From positions 1-57,968 of the forward strand of contig JAPLMX010000008.1 in NCBI GenBank assembly GCA_026386805.1: 57,968 nt of DNA, read 5' to 3'. How positions within the stretch are numbered: position 1 is the stretch's first letter; each line of letters starts with the position of its first letter. Below the pieces are notes generated by a model. It was not told the origin of the DNA and searched no databases. It saw only the letters and a list, made by a program, of their open reading frames with translations. A program made the position numbers and the translations under genes. Positions 32,294-40,532 of this stretch are shown here, piece after piece. This DNA is from Phycisphaerae bacterium. Lineage in GTDB: Bacteria; Planctomycetota; Phycisphaerae; Sedimentisphaerales; Anaerobacaceae.

Positions 32294-32415
32294 GTGGCGA
32301 GCGCGTCCCGCCCTTGCGTCGCGAGGCCATCATGGCCTCGCCTTGCCAAGCCACGACGTATCCCTCATGTCCGAAGTGCAAGGGCAGGATACTCTCGCCA
32401 CGATGCCCATGCTAC
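32294..32415. repeat. Degenerate hairpin-repeat cluster between convergent genes
   Basis: GTGGC (32294-32298) pairs with GCCAC (32350-32354). Inside is a weak GCG-TCC-CGC hairpin and a strong 9-bp hairpin GCGAGGCCA/TGGCCTCGC (32321-32341). A further degenerate stretch ends with GCTAC (32411-32415), whose complement GTAGC contains the TAG stop of the amidohydrolase. It fills the gap between the convergent GNAT and amidohydrolase genes. Confidence 0.55.
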
Positions 32416-33392
32416 GAAAGCTCATAGAACCTGACGGCATTGTCGTGGAAGAGCTTCCGCTGGTCCCTTTCGGGCTGGTCGGCGACCACACTCTTCAAGA
32501 GACTGATCCAGTCGCGCAGAGACATCCCCCGAAGGCACACGGGCCAATCACCGGCGAAGACCACCCGATCCGGTCCGAACGCATCGAGACAGTGGTTGAT
32601 GATCGGGGCCAAGTCCTCAGCCGTCAGCGGAGTCCCCGGGACTCGGGACACGATCCCCGAGATCTTGCAGATGATGTTGCCCTTCGCAGCCAGTTTGGCT
32701 ATGTCCTGTTTCCACTGCTCGGATGAGTGCTGAGCCGGCCGGGGCACGCCGCGACCGGGCGGGAAGAACGCGACAGGATCGGCATTCCCGCAGTGGTCGA
32801 GGACGAACCGGGTGTCGGGACACTGATCTACCAATTGCGCCGCCTCCGCCAGGGATTGTGGAGACACATTCAGGTCAAAACGCATCCCGAGGTCGCTCAG
32901 AAGGTGCAAATTCCGGATCACCTGCTTGTCATTCATTTCCTTGGCGGAGGAGAAGCTGCCTCGTACGCCTTTGATGTAGGGACTGCCCTTGAACCGGGTG
33001 ATGTATTGCGCAAAACCATCTTCTGCAGGCGAACCGGCAATCACGGCAGCGTGCGTCACGCCATCCGGCTGCTTGCACAACTCAATCACGTACTGGGCCT
33101 CCTGAAGCCGCTGTTCCGCCGGGACGGCCACTTCCATATAAACCGCCTTCACCACGTTAAGCCCCTGGGTCGCCTCGATGTAGTCCTTGGTGGTAAAGCT
33201 TCGATCCAAGGGTGGCGACAACCACGTCAACTTGAACTTGCTCAAATCCCACAGGTGCTGATGTGTATCAACGATCGGCACAACCGTGTCGCTCTGCGAT
33301 CCCCAGCAGGCGGTGCACAATGGCGACATCAGTCCCGTAGCAACGGTGACTTGGGACGTTCGCTTTAGGAAACTGCGGCGGTTCATAGTCAT
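32412..33392 (-). CDS. Tat-exported amidohydrolase-2 family protein (lactonase-like)
   Basis: A 326-residue protein from ATG 33392 (AGGAG upstream). The Tat signal is MNRRSFLKRTSQVTVATGLM. The amidohydrolase-2 core has the HxH-type metal site DTHQHLWDL, then LDHCGNADPVAFF, and the late Asp in RVVFAGDWPVCL. The text matches the COG3618 group of sugar-lactone hydrolases (L-fuconolactonase, L-rhamnonolactonase). Export by Tat implies a folded periplasmic metalloenzyme. The substrate is inferred. Its TAG stop lies in a hairpin repeat. Confidence 0.85.
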   Translation of the reverse strand: MTMNRRSFLKRTSQVTVATGLMSPLCTACWGSQSDTVVPIVDTHQHLWDLSKFKLTWLSPPLDRSFTTKDYIEATQGLNVVKAVYMEVAVPAEQRLQEAQYVIELCKQPDGVTHAAVIAGSPAEDGFAQYITRFKGSPYIKGVRGSFSSAKEMNDKQVIRNLHLLSDLGMRFDLNVSPQSLAEAAQLVDQCPDTRFVLDHCGNADPVAFFPPGRGVPRPAQHSSEQWKQDIAKLAAKGNIICKISGIVSRVPGTPLTAEDLAPIINHCLDAFGPDRVVFAGDWPVCLRGMSLRDWISLLKSVVADQPERDQRKLFHDNAVRFYELS

Positions 33393-33483
33393 TGTCGGTT
33401 CTCCTGGCAAACATCATCGGCAACATGCTACCCTCTGAGGCTTGTGGAAGCCATACCTGGCAATCTCGGCAGTTCCGTGCAAT

Positions 33484-33512
33484 TTGACAGCCCCTGTGAG
33501 CGTCGGTATAGT
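33484..33512 (+). promoter_or_regulatory. Sigma-70-type promoter of the DUF362 gene
   Basis: TTGACA (33484-33489) and TATAGT (33507-33512) are separated by exactly 17 nt. The DUF362 gene starts 57 nt downstream. The rest of the 176-nt gap to the amidohydrolase has no other clear feature. Confidence 0.65.
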
Positions 33513-33568
33513 ACCAGGACAGATAGGCCTGGAGCGGCCGTCGAACGTCAATTCTGAAAGGGGATACG

Positions 33569-35143
33569 ATGAAGAGGGTAATTGTCAAGACCTGCCCCAA
33601 GACCGGAAAGCAATTCCAGGTTGTCCAGCGAAATTGGCCCACCCTGCTGCTGCCCATCACGGGCCTGTTCGCGCTGGTCTGGTTCCTGGTGAGGGTTATC
33701 CCGAAGCCCAGCCGGGCGACGTATCCCTGCCAACGGATGGCGGTACCGTTGGCAAGCGCCTTTGTCGTGTGGATCATGGGCCTAGTTGGCTCGACAATTG
33801 CCTATCGCAGGGCCAAATTCATGTTGGACCGGTCGCGATACATGCTGGCCGCGATTTGTGCAGTCGCTGCCGTCGCGATCGTCTGGACCGCGATCAGCGC
33901 CACCGAGAACAACCCGGTTGCGGCGGCCTTTGCACCCAGCGAGCCGGCGAACAGCCCGATGGGCGTGGCCAAGGGGATCAATCCCGGCCGGGTCGTATGG
34001 GTCCATGACGCCAATGCCACCAGTTGGGACGGCTCGACCGGCAACTGGTGGGACGACAAGAATACCGATCCGAAGATCGTCGATGCGATGGTGTCGTCGG
34101 CCCTCAAGGGCTTGGCCGGCAAATCGAGCGATTCCCAGGCTTGGGACGCCCTGTTCCGGTATTTCAACAAGACCAAGGGCCTCGGCGACGCCGGATACCA
34201 GAAACCGGAGAAGATCGTGGTCAAGCTCAACATGAACCAGGAACGCGGAAGCGACTGGAAACCGGATGCCGGCATGCCCAGTCCGCAAGTCGTGTACGCC
34301 CTGGTGCACCAGCTCATCAAGGTCGCGGGCGTGCCCGGCTCGGCGATCACGATCTATGACGCCTCGCGCTACGTCGGCGACCCCATCTACAAGAGGATCA
34401 GAGGCAATGCCGATCCCGATTTCCAGGCCGTGGCGTTCGTGGTGGCGCCCAAGAACGCCAAGGACGGCCGGATCGCCGCCGTGCCCGACACCGCCAGCCC
34501 GCTCAAGACCAAGGCTGGCACCGCCTATCTGCCGACGTGTGTCACCGAAGCCAAATACATGATCAACCTGGCCCTGCTCAGGGCCCACACTCTCTGCGGC
34601 GTCACTCTTTGTGCCAAGAACCACTTCGGCACGACCTACTTCGAAAAAGGCGGTTGGACGCCCCAACCGTTGCACGATACGAGCAGCCGCAAGAACCCGA
34701 TGGGCTCTTACAACTGCTTAGTCGATCTGAACGGCCACAAGCAAACCGGCGGCAAGACGCTCCTGTACATGATCGACGGACTGTACCCCGCCAAGAACCA
34801 GACCGCCCCCGTGATCCGGTTTGCCTCCTTCGGCAACGATTGGTTCTCCAGTATCCTGGCCTCGCAGGACCTGGTGGCCATCGACTCGGTGGGCTTGGAC
34901 TTCCTGCGCAGCGAGCAGGCGGTCAATCCCGTCATGGTGGACGTGGTGGGCAACCCCGACAACTACCTGCACGAGGCGGCCTTGGCCAACAAGCCCCCTT
35001 CCGGCACGGCCTACGACCCCGAAGGTGACGGGACGACCCTCGAAAGCCTGGGTGTCCACGAGCATTGGAACAACGCCAAGGACAGAAAGTACTCCCGCAA
35101 CCTGGGAACAGGCAACGGAATCGAACTGGTACAGGCTCATTAG
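33569..35143 (+). CDS. DUF362 protein with N-terminal membrane segments
   Basis: A 524-residue protein. The first 110 residues carry about three hydrophobic helices (LLLPITGLFALVWFLVRVIP, LASAFVVWIMGLVGSTIAY, LAAICAVAAVAIVWTAISAT). The remainder is a DUF362 domain: KIVVKLNMNQERGSDWKPDA, VYALVHQLIKVAGVPGSAIT, KYMINLALLRAHTLCGVTLC, AKNHFGT, and ASQDLVAIDSVGLDFLRSEQ. DUF362 proteins are found with iron-sulfur proteins and in planctomycete secreted sets; the activity is unknown. AAGGGG precedes the ATG. It is followed 16 nt later by a glycoside hydrolase, probably in the same operon. Confidence 0.85.
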   Translation: MKRVIVKTCPKTGKQFQVVQRNWPTLLLPITGLFALVWFLVRVIPKPSRATYPCQRMAVPLASAFVVWIMGLVGSTIAYRRAKFMLDRSRYMLAAICAVAAVAIVWTAISATENNPVAAAFAPSEPANSPMGVAKGINPGRVVWVHDANATSWDGSTGNWWDDKNTDPKIVDAMVSSALKGLAGKSSDSQAWDALFRYFNKTKGLGDAGYQKPEKIVVKLNMNQERGSDWKPDAGMPSPQVVYALVHQLIKVAGVPGSAITIYDASRYVGDPIYKRIRGNADPDFQAVAFVVAPKNAKDGRIAAVPDTASPLKTKAGTAYLPTCVTEAKYMINLALLRAHTLCGVTLCAKNHFGTTYFEKGGWTPQPLHDTSSRKNPMGSYNCLVDLNGHKQTGGKTLLYMIDGLYPAKNQTAPVIRFASFGNDWFSSILASQDLVAIDSVGLDFLRSEQAVNPVMVDVVGNPDNYLHEAALANKPPSGTAYDPEGDGTTLESLGVHEHWNNAKDRKYSRNLGTGNGIELVQAH

Positions 35144-35159
35144 AAGTAGTGGACCGCTG

Positions 35160-36557
35160 ATGCTCCGGAAAACGACGTTCATCATCATCGCGTTGGTGCT
35201 TCATGCACATGCCGGCTTCTGTGGCCAAACGCCCGCGCCGACGGCGGCTGGGAGTTTCCGCGTCGATCTGCCGGCGCATCGCTTCGCCAACGACCTGCGT
35301 CCGGCTTCGCCTTTCGGGATCAACACGGTTTTGCGGCCCGGCGCGGCGGACTTGGAGGCTCGGCTCCGCTTGATGCAGGAGGCAGGAATCAAGTGGGGCC
35401 GGCAGGACTTCACATGGCGGCAGATTGAGCGGGAGCCGGGGGTCTACGACTGGAGGGCCTACGATGAATTGGTGGAGGCGTGCCAAGCCCACGGGCTGAT
35501 TCTGTTCGGCAACTTGGCTTACGCCCCCTCCTTTCACGATCCCCTCACGCCGGAGGGCGTTGAGGCATACTGTGCCTTCGCCCAGGCGGCAGGGAAGCGG
35601 TACAAGGGCAAGATCGATTATTGGCAGATCTGGAACGAACCCAACGGCGGTTTCTGGAAAGGCACGCCTCAGCAGTATGCACTTCTGCTCGCCGCTGCCG
35701 GCGTAGCGATCCATGCGGCCAATCCCGACGCCAAGGTCCTCGGCCTGAACATGGCCTTCTGTGACGTTCGGTGGGCAGAGACCATCCTGAAGGCCGTGCC
35801 ATACGACTGCTTCGACATCGCCTGTTTTCACCCCTACCGGCCGCCCTCCGCGCCGGAAGAGCCTTTCGACTGGTGGGAGCTGGATCAATATGTCAAGAGC
35901 TGGCACAAGCAGGACCTCAACACCGAGTACCCGCTCATTCGCATGACCTTCCTGGAGCAGACCCAAGAGTTGGTCAAGGTCATGAGCCAGTTCGGCAAGC
36001 CCAAGCCCCTCTGGATCACCGAAATCTGCTGGAACACGCACATCCACCCCTACGGGACGTCGGAGCTGCGACAGGCCGATCTGCTGGTGCGATTCCACGT
36101 GCTGGCGCTGATGTCGGGCCAGGTTGAGAAGGTGTTCTGGTGGACGCTGAAGGATGGTGGCGACCGGCAGTTCGACCAGGCGGACATGGTCGGCCTGGTT
36201 CGCACCGACCTGTCACCCAAGTACGCTTACTGGGCCTTCGCGTGGATGACCCGGATGCTCGAAGGCAAGACCGTACAGCGCAGCGACTGCTCCGGCCCGG
36301 ATACCTACGCCGTGGTCTTCGGCGAAGACGGTTCGGACGACGAAACGATGGTCGCCTGGAGCACCAAACCCTACGCGTACATTCGCGTCAACAACCCCAA
36401 GGGCCTGACGTTCTACGACATCTTCGGGACCCACCGCTTCGTGCCGTTCGATCCGGTGCGGACCAAGAACCTCAGCGTCCCCCTGGGTGAAAGTCCGATC
36501 TATCTCGTCGGTCCCAAAAGACTCAAAGCCGAGCTTCGAAAAGACCCGGGTTGGTGA
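35160..36557 (+). CDS. Exported clan-A glycoside hydrolase (GH5/GH39-like)
   Basis: A 465-residue TIM-barrel enzyme. ATG 35160 begins a signal peptide (MLRKTTFIIIALVLHAHAGF). Motifs include WGRQDFTWRQIEREPGVYDW, the acid/base YWQIWNEPNGGFW (E160) and the nucleophile KPLWITEICWNTH (E288), then VEKVFWWTLKDGG. This order is that of clan GH-A families such as GH5 and GH39; the exact family cannot be settled by eye. It probably shares an operon with the DUF362 gene. Four bases after its stop a 179-nt nested palindrome begins. Confidence 0.82.
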   Translation: MLRKTTFIIIALVLHAHAGFCGQTPAPTAAGSFRVDLPAHRFANDLRPASPFGINTVLRPGAADLEARLRLMQEAGIKWGRQDFTWRQIEREPGVYDWRAYDELVEACQAHGLILFGNLAYAPSFHDPLTPEGVEAYCAFAQAAGKRYKGKIDYWQIWNEPNGGFWKGTPQQYALLLAAAGVAIHAANPDAKVLGLNMAFCDVRWAETILKAVPYDCFDIACFHPYRPPSAPEEPFDWWELDQYVKSWHKQDLNTEYPLIRMTFLEQTQELVKVMSQFGKPKPLWITEICWNTHIHPYGTSELRQADLLVRFHVLALMSGQVEKVFWWTLKDGGDRQFDQADMVGLVRTDLSPKYAYWAFAWMTRMLEGKTVQRSDCSGPDTYAVVFGEDGSDDETMVAWSTKPYAYIRVNNPKGLTFYDIFGTHRFVPFDPVRTKNLSVPLGESPIYLVGPKRLKAELRKDPGW

Positions 36558-36560
36558 TGA

Positions 36561-36739
36561 CTGGACTTTTGCAAAATGGACATTGGGCCCATATTCTTCA
36601 AGGAAATCTGTTTCTTGATTTCCTTGAAGAATTGGGCTGACTTGTGCTCTGGCCATTGGTTACTGTTTGGGAAGGAAAAACCAAGAAACAGGTTCTTCCT
36701 TCCCAAAGTAGGCCCAATGTCCATTTTGCAGAAGTCCAG
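36561..36739. repeat. 179-nt nested palindrome with two internal hairpins
   Basis: The outer arms, 36561-36589 and 36711-36739, are 29 bp with one mismatch (core AATGGACATTGGGCC / GGCCCAATGTCCATT). Inside, 36594-36608 pairs perfectly with 36617-36631 (15 bp, 8-nt loop). A second hairpin, 36666-36682 with 36691-36707, has 16 of 17 bp paired and an 8-nt loop. The whole would fold as a multi-branched cruciform. It exactly fills the gap between two genes. Confidence 0.88.
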
Positions 36740-36768
36740 CAATGACAGAGAAAGGCCGGGACCCATCT

Positions 36769-37653
36769 ATGGCAGAGAAAGCAACGAACGCATCATTGCC
36801 CGTCGGCAAGATCGGCCACGTTAAGATCAGCCGCCTGATTTGTGGCGGCAATCTCATTATCGGCAGCGCCCATGACCGCGACCTGATCTACATCGCGGCC
36901 CTGATGCGAGCCTACTTCACCGATCCCAAGATCATCCAGACGTGGCAATTGTGCGAGGAGTGCGGCATCAACACCATGATCGGCCCCGTCAATAGCCCCT
37001 ACGCCTACGGCGAAGACCCGACCCTGCGCGTCTTGAAACGCTACCGCGATGAGTTCGGCGGCCGGATTCAGTGGATTGCCCAGACCTATCCCAAGAGCGA
37101 CGACCTCACCGGCTCGATCCAGAAGGCGATCGACAACGGCGCCGTCGGGGCCTTCATTCACGGCGGCATCGCCGACAACTGGGTCCGGCTTAATCGCATC
37201 GATCTGCTGGCCAAGGCCATCGAGTTCGCCAGGAAGAACGGCCTGATCGCCGGCACCGCCTGCCACAACCTCGAAGTCCCGGTCGCCCTGGAGAAGGCGG
37301 GCGTGGACCTGGATTTCTACATGAAGACCTTCCACAGCGACAACTACTGGTCCGCCACGCCCAAGGCCCAGCGCCCCGCCCAGGGCCTGCCTCCCCACGA
37401 CAACATGTGGTGCACCCAGCCCGAAGAAACGGCCCAATTCATGGCGGCCGTGAAGAAGCCGTGGATCGCCTTCAAGGTCCTGGCCGCCGGGGCCATCCAC
37501 CCGCGGGACGGATTCCGGTTCGCCTTCGAGAACGGGGCCGACTTCCTCAACGTGGGCATGTTCGACTTTCAAATCCGTGAGGACGCGATCCTCGCTCAGC
37601 AAATCATTGCGGAGATCATCAAGAGCGGCCGCCCAAGGCCCTGGATGGGATAG
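36769..37653 (+). CDS. TIM-barrel protein resembling aldo/keto reductases, unknown function
   Basis: A 294-residue protein from ATG 36769 (GAAAGG upstream); ATG 36742 would add nine residues and lies just past the palindrome. The text suggests a (beta/alpha)8 barrel: ISRLICGGNLIIGSAHDRD, ECGINTMIGPV, RIQWIAQTYPKSDDLTGSIQ, AIDNGAVGAFIHGGIADNW, GLIAGTACHNLEVPVALEKA, FKVLAAGAIHPRDGFRFAFE. The ISRL.CGGN start resembles aldo/keto reductases, but the catalytic Tyr/Lys pattern is not clear. Such proteins are common near planctomycete sugar enzymes. Function is not assigned. Confidence 0.65.
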   Translation: MAEKATNASLPVGKIGHVKISRLICGGNLIIGSAHDRDLIYIAALMRAYFTDPKIIQTWQLCEECGINTMIGPVNSPYAYGEDPTLRVLKRYRDEFGGRIQWIAQTYPKSDDLTGSIQKAIDNGAVGAFIHGGIADNWVRLNRIDLLAKAIEFARKNGLIAGTACHNLEVPVALEKAGVDLDFYMKTFHSDNYWSATPKAQRPAQGLPPHDNMWCTQPEETAQFMAAVKKPWIAFKVLAAGAIHPRDGFRFAFENGADFLNVGMFDFQIREDAILAQQIIAEIIKSGRPRPWMG

Positions 37654-37668
37654 CATGCTGATCGGCCG

Positions 37669-37694
37669 TGCACAAAATGAGGGTTTTTTGTGCA
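37669..37694. terminator. Hairpin after the TIM-barrel gene
   Basis: TGCACAAAA (37669-37677) pairs with TTTTGTGCA (37686-37694), a perfect 9-bp stem with an 8-nt loop, 15 nt past the stop. No T tract follows, so terminator function is uncertain. Confidence 0.4.
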
Positions 37695-37817
37695 GCAATG
37701 AGGTTGCGAGCGGAACGTCTTGCGACGATAATGAACGATAATGAGGAATGGTGTATGAAAAGCTCGGCTGTTCTTGTTTGTGGCGCATGTAGAACCTGGC
37801 AGTTGAAGGGTGGACAG

Positions 37818-38669
37818 ATGAAAATGAAAGCGTTTACCTTGATCGAGCTGCTGGTAGTGATCGCGATCATCTCGATTCTCTTCGCGATTATCGTGCCCGC
37901 GCTCAATCTGGCCAAGAAACATGCGGGGACGACCGTCTGCCTGAGCAACACCAAGAACCTGTCCCTGGGCTGGTACATGTATGCCGGTGACAACGACAAC
38001 CAGATCATGAGCGCCGACGACGCGGGCACGGAGCGCAGCGGCAAGTTCGTCGGGTGGTGCGGCGTGCCCCGCGATGCCAAGGGTACGGCGATGAGCAACA
38101 CTCAGACCGATCCTCCCGTGCTCGACGAGGACGAGATCCGGGGCATCGAACAGGGACTTCTGTATCCGTATATCAAGGCGCCGAAGGCCTACCATTGCCC
38201 CGCCGATAACGTCCGCACGAGCATCTACGACCAGACCAAGATCTTCGTCAGCTATTCGGTTCCCATGTGCTTGTACGGATACCCGGGCGACAGCGGCAAC
38301 ACGAAGCAGATCCGGCGGCTTACGGAGATCACCCAGCAATCGACCCGCTACAACTTCGTGGAAGCGGGCGAGCCGCGCAACTGGAACGCCAGCCATCATT
38401 TCGTCATGGGGGCCCCGGAAATTACGAATCTGGCCACGTGGCAATGGTGGGGACCGATCGCGATCAACCACGGCGACAGCAGCGTCCTGGGCTTTTGCGA
38501 CGGTCATTCAGAGGTGCGGAAGTGGCGGGATCGCTACACGATCGAGCGGGTGGACAGGATTCTCAAACAGGGAGTCTCGACGTATGGCATGGATCCTCCC
38601 CCGTCCGACCAGACGCTGGACATCGACTACATGGCCGCCGGCTGGGCCTACCGCTACAACATCAAGTAG
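37818..38669 (+). CDS. Prepilin-like H-x9-DG protein (type II secretion G-like)
   Basis: A 283-residue protein. Start 37818 (AAGGG upstream) gives a short five-residue leader before A|FTLIELLVVIAIISILFAII. The upstream 50 in-frame codons do not look coding. The family tail is clear: INHGDSSVLGFCDGHSE, with H-x9-DG exactly spaced. Planctomycetes carry many such paralogues; they are processed like pseudopilins, but their function is unknown. The short, normal leader contrasts with the repeat-expanded leaders of gspG-J in this window. Confidence 0.88.
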   Translation: MKMKAFTLIELLVVIAIISILFAIIVPALNLAKKHAGTTVCLSNTKNLSLGWYMYAGDNDNQIMSADDAGTERSGKFVGWCGVPRDAKGTAMSNTQTDPPVLDEDEIRGIEQGLLYPYIKAPKAYHCPADNVRTSIYDQTKIFVSYSVPMCLYGYPGDSGNTKQIRRLTEITQQSTRYNFVEAGEPRNWNASHHFVMGAPEITNLATWQWWGPIAINHGDSSVLGFCDGHSEVRKWRDRYTIERVDRILKQGVSTYGMDPPPSDQTLDIDYMAAGWAYRYNIK

Positions 38670-38721
38670 AGACCACGCCGGCTTGGACGCGCGGTAAGAA
38701 GCTCGCTTTTGTGCGCCCATA

Positions 38722-38750
38722 TTGACTCCGGGGGCAATCTCCGCTATCAT
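38722..38750 (+). promoter_or_regulatory. Sigma-70-type promoter of the beta-helix gene
   Basis: TTGACT (38722-38727), 17 nt, then TATCAT (38745-38750). The gene starts 90 nt downstream. This is the only clear element in the 170-nt gap. Confidence 0.55.
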
Positions 38751-38839
38751 GGAGGATGTTCACTGGGTGCATGAGAAGGTCTCGCGACCGAGCGGGGCCG
38801 GCCCGGTGACCCAGGACTTCACCCTTTCGGAGGACGTGG

Positions 38840-40450
38840 TTGAGAATGGCGATTGCCGTCGTTGCACTGCTGCGGGTCTCACTGCTGGTCTCCCTCCTTG
38901 CAGGCGCGGCCCCGGAGGAGTTGTCGGCACAGACAGAACCAAATCTGCCCATCAATGCCAACGTGCCCAGCCTCCATCTGATCGTTCGGGATAGTTACTT
39001 GCCCAGCGTTCCCGTCCTGGTCCGAGTCGAGATCACAAGACCCGACGGCACTGTGGATCGAGACGTCTGGGACGCCAACGCCGTGCTCTCGGTGTCCGGG
39101 AATCCGGCCGTAGGTCTCTCCACCAATCGGGTGGCCCTGTACAACGGCCTCGGTAGCGCCCTCGTGACCTTTACGGGCAGGGGCGATTTCAACTTGACGG
39201 CGAGCGTCAATGGCATGGGACAGACCGCCACACTCACAGACTGGACCGGTCTGCCTGTCCACGCCGTCTCAGGAACCCTCAGGCAATCGCAAACGTGGAC
39301 CGGCGTGCATCACGTCACTGGCGGCGATCTCATGATTCCCGCGGGCGTCACGCTGACGCTCGCCCCCGGCACACTCGTCCTGCTCGACGGCGTCGCTTCC
39401 GGGAGCAGCGGCACGGACATCGACGTCCAGGGCAGCCTCCAATCGCTCGGCACGGCGGCCTCGCCCATCACCTTCACGGCCTACACCGCCGGCCGCAACT
39501 GGGGCGAGCTGCACTTCGCCGGGGCCAAGCCCTCCCTGTTCTGCTACACGGAAATCATGCGGGCCGGACGATCTCCTGGGGCCGGCCATACCGGCACCGG
39601 CCCGGCGATTCGGGCCTCGAATTCCGCCCTCACATTCGATCATGCCTCGCTGACCGACAGCGCCGGCAAGACCATGCAAGCCGAATCGGGGACGGAGCTG
39701 ACCTTCACGGGCACGCTGTTTACCCGTTCGGTCATGGGGCCGGAGATCTCGGGCACATCGTTGGTCTTCGACAACGGTTGGATCATCGACATGCGCAACA
39801 AGGACGACGCCGACGGGATCTACATCCACGACCAGGGCCCCAACCGGGCGTGCACCCTCACCGCCAGCGTGGTCGCCGGCATGGACGACGACGGAATCGA
39901 CACCCTCGGCTCGGATATCGTCGTCGAAGACTGCATCGTCCGAGGCTGCAAGGACAAGGCGGTCAGCATCTACGGCGGCGAAACGACGCTCCTGCGCTGC
40001 CTGCTCGTCGGTAACAACCTGGCGCCCGAGGACCCGACCATCGCGACTGTCGCCGCGAAGGCTTTTGAAGGCTCGACGGCCGTCGTCAACCTCGATCATA
40101 CGACGCTGGTCGCCACCCGGGCGCAGGGCCACGCCGACGCCGGGATCCAGTCGAACAATAAGTATGGCGTGAAGACGGGGACGATCATCTACAATGTGAC
40201 CAACTCGATTGTGGATGCGACGGAACCGGTCAGCGTCCAGGCCCCTTACTTGAAATCCGACATCCACATCAGCTACTCCAATCTCGTCGGCACGGCATGG
40301 CCGGGGATCGGCAATCTCAGTGCCGATCCGCAGTTTGTCGACGCCCCGCACAACGACTACCGTCTTGACGACACCTCCCCCTGCCTGGGCAAGGCCAGCC
40401 CGGACAGTCTCCTGAGGGACCTGGGCTACTATCAATCCGCCCCCTGGTAG
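38840..40450 (+). CDS. Exported right-handed parallel beta-helix protein
   Basis: A 536-residue protein. A TTG at 38840, 6 nt after GGAGG, is the better-spaced start; ATG 38846 is the alternative. A signal peptide (AIAVVALLRVSLLVSLLAGA) precedes a beta-sandwich region (VPVLVRVEITRPDGTVDRDV), then a right-handed beta-helix: GGDLMIPAGVTLTLAPGTLV, DVQGSLQSLGTAASPITFTA, DDDGIDTLGSDIVVEDCIVR, AVSIYGGETTLLRCLLVGN. The end (LSADPQFVDAPHNDYRLDDT) is typical of exported beta-helix proteins that bind or cleave polysaccharides. No catalytic residues can be named. Its TAG stop is part of a hairpin element. Confidence 0.82.
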   Translation: MRMAIAVVALLRVSLLVSLLAGAAPEELSAQTEPNLPINANVPSLHLIVRDSYLPSVPVLVRVEITRPDGTVDRDVWDANAVLSVSGNPAVGLSTNRVALYNGLGSALVTFTGRGDFNLTASVNGMGQTATLTDWTGLPVHAVSGTLRQSQTWTGVHHVTGGDLMIPAGVTLTLAPGTLVLLDGVASGSSGTDIDVQGSLQSLGTAASPITFTAYTAGRNWGELHFAGAKPSLFCYTEIMRAGRSPGAGHTGTGPAIRASNSALTFDHASLTDSAGKTMQAESGTELTFTGTLFTRSVMGPEISGTSLVFDNGWIIDMRNKDDADGIYIHDQGPNRACTLTASVVAGMDDDGIDTLGSDIVVEDCIVRGCKDKAVSIYGGETTLLRCLLVGNNLAPEDPTIATVAAKAFEGSTAVVNLDHTTLVATRAQGHADAGIQSNNKYGVKTGTIIYNVTNSIVDATEPVSVQAPYLKSDIHISYSNLVGTAWPGIGNLSADPQFVDAPHNDYRLDDTSPCLGKASPDSLLRDLGYYQSAPW

Positions 40451-40532
40451 GGTGTGCCGTGCACACCGTTCCCATCTCTCGCAATAACGGGTCTTGATCC
40501 TCCTCAAAGAAGGTGTGCATGGCACACCCTAC
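40447..40532. repeat. Two-hairpin element supplying both stop codons of a convergent gene pair
   Basis: GTAG (40447-40450) pairs with CTAC (40529-40532). Hairpin 1 is GGTGTGC/GCACACC with loop CGT (40451-40467). Hairpin 2 is GGTGTGC/GCACACC with loop ATG (40512-40528). The TAG at 40448-40450 ends the beta-helix gene, and the TAG on the other strand at 40531-40529 ends the symporter gene. The element is exactly the region between them and may be a bidirectional terminator. Confidence 0.82.

Noticed and set aside
33442-34008. Plus ORF of 188 codons overlapping the DUF362 gene start
   Set aside because: It is out of frame with DUF362, which has a good promoter, ribosome site and domain text.
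36500-36857. Several short ORFs over the 179-nt palindrome
   Set aside because: They read the palindrome on both strands (MSILQKSS and similar) and have no independent support.
37668-37817. Longer N-terminus for the prepilin-like protein
   Set aside because: The extra 50 residues include a non-coding hairpin at the start and give an improbable leader; the ATG at 37818 has its own ribosome site.
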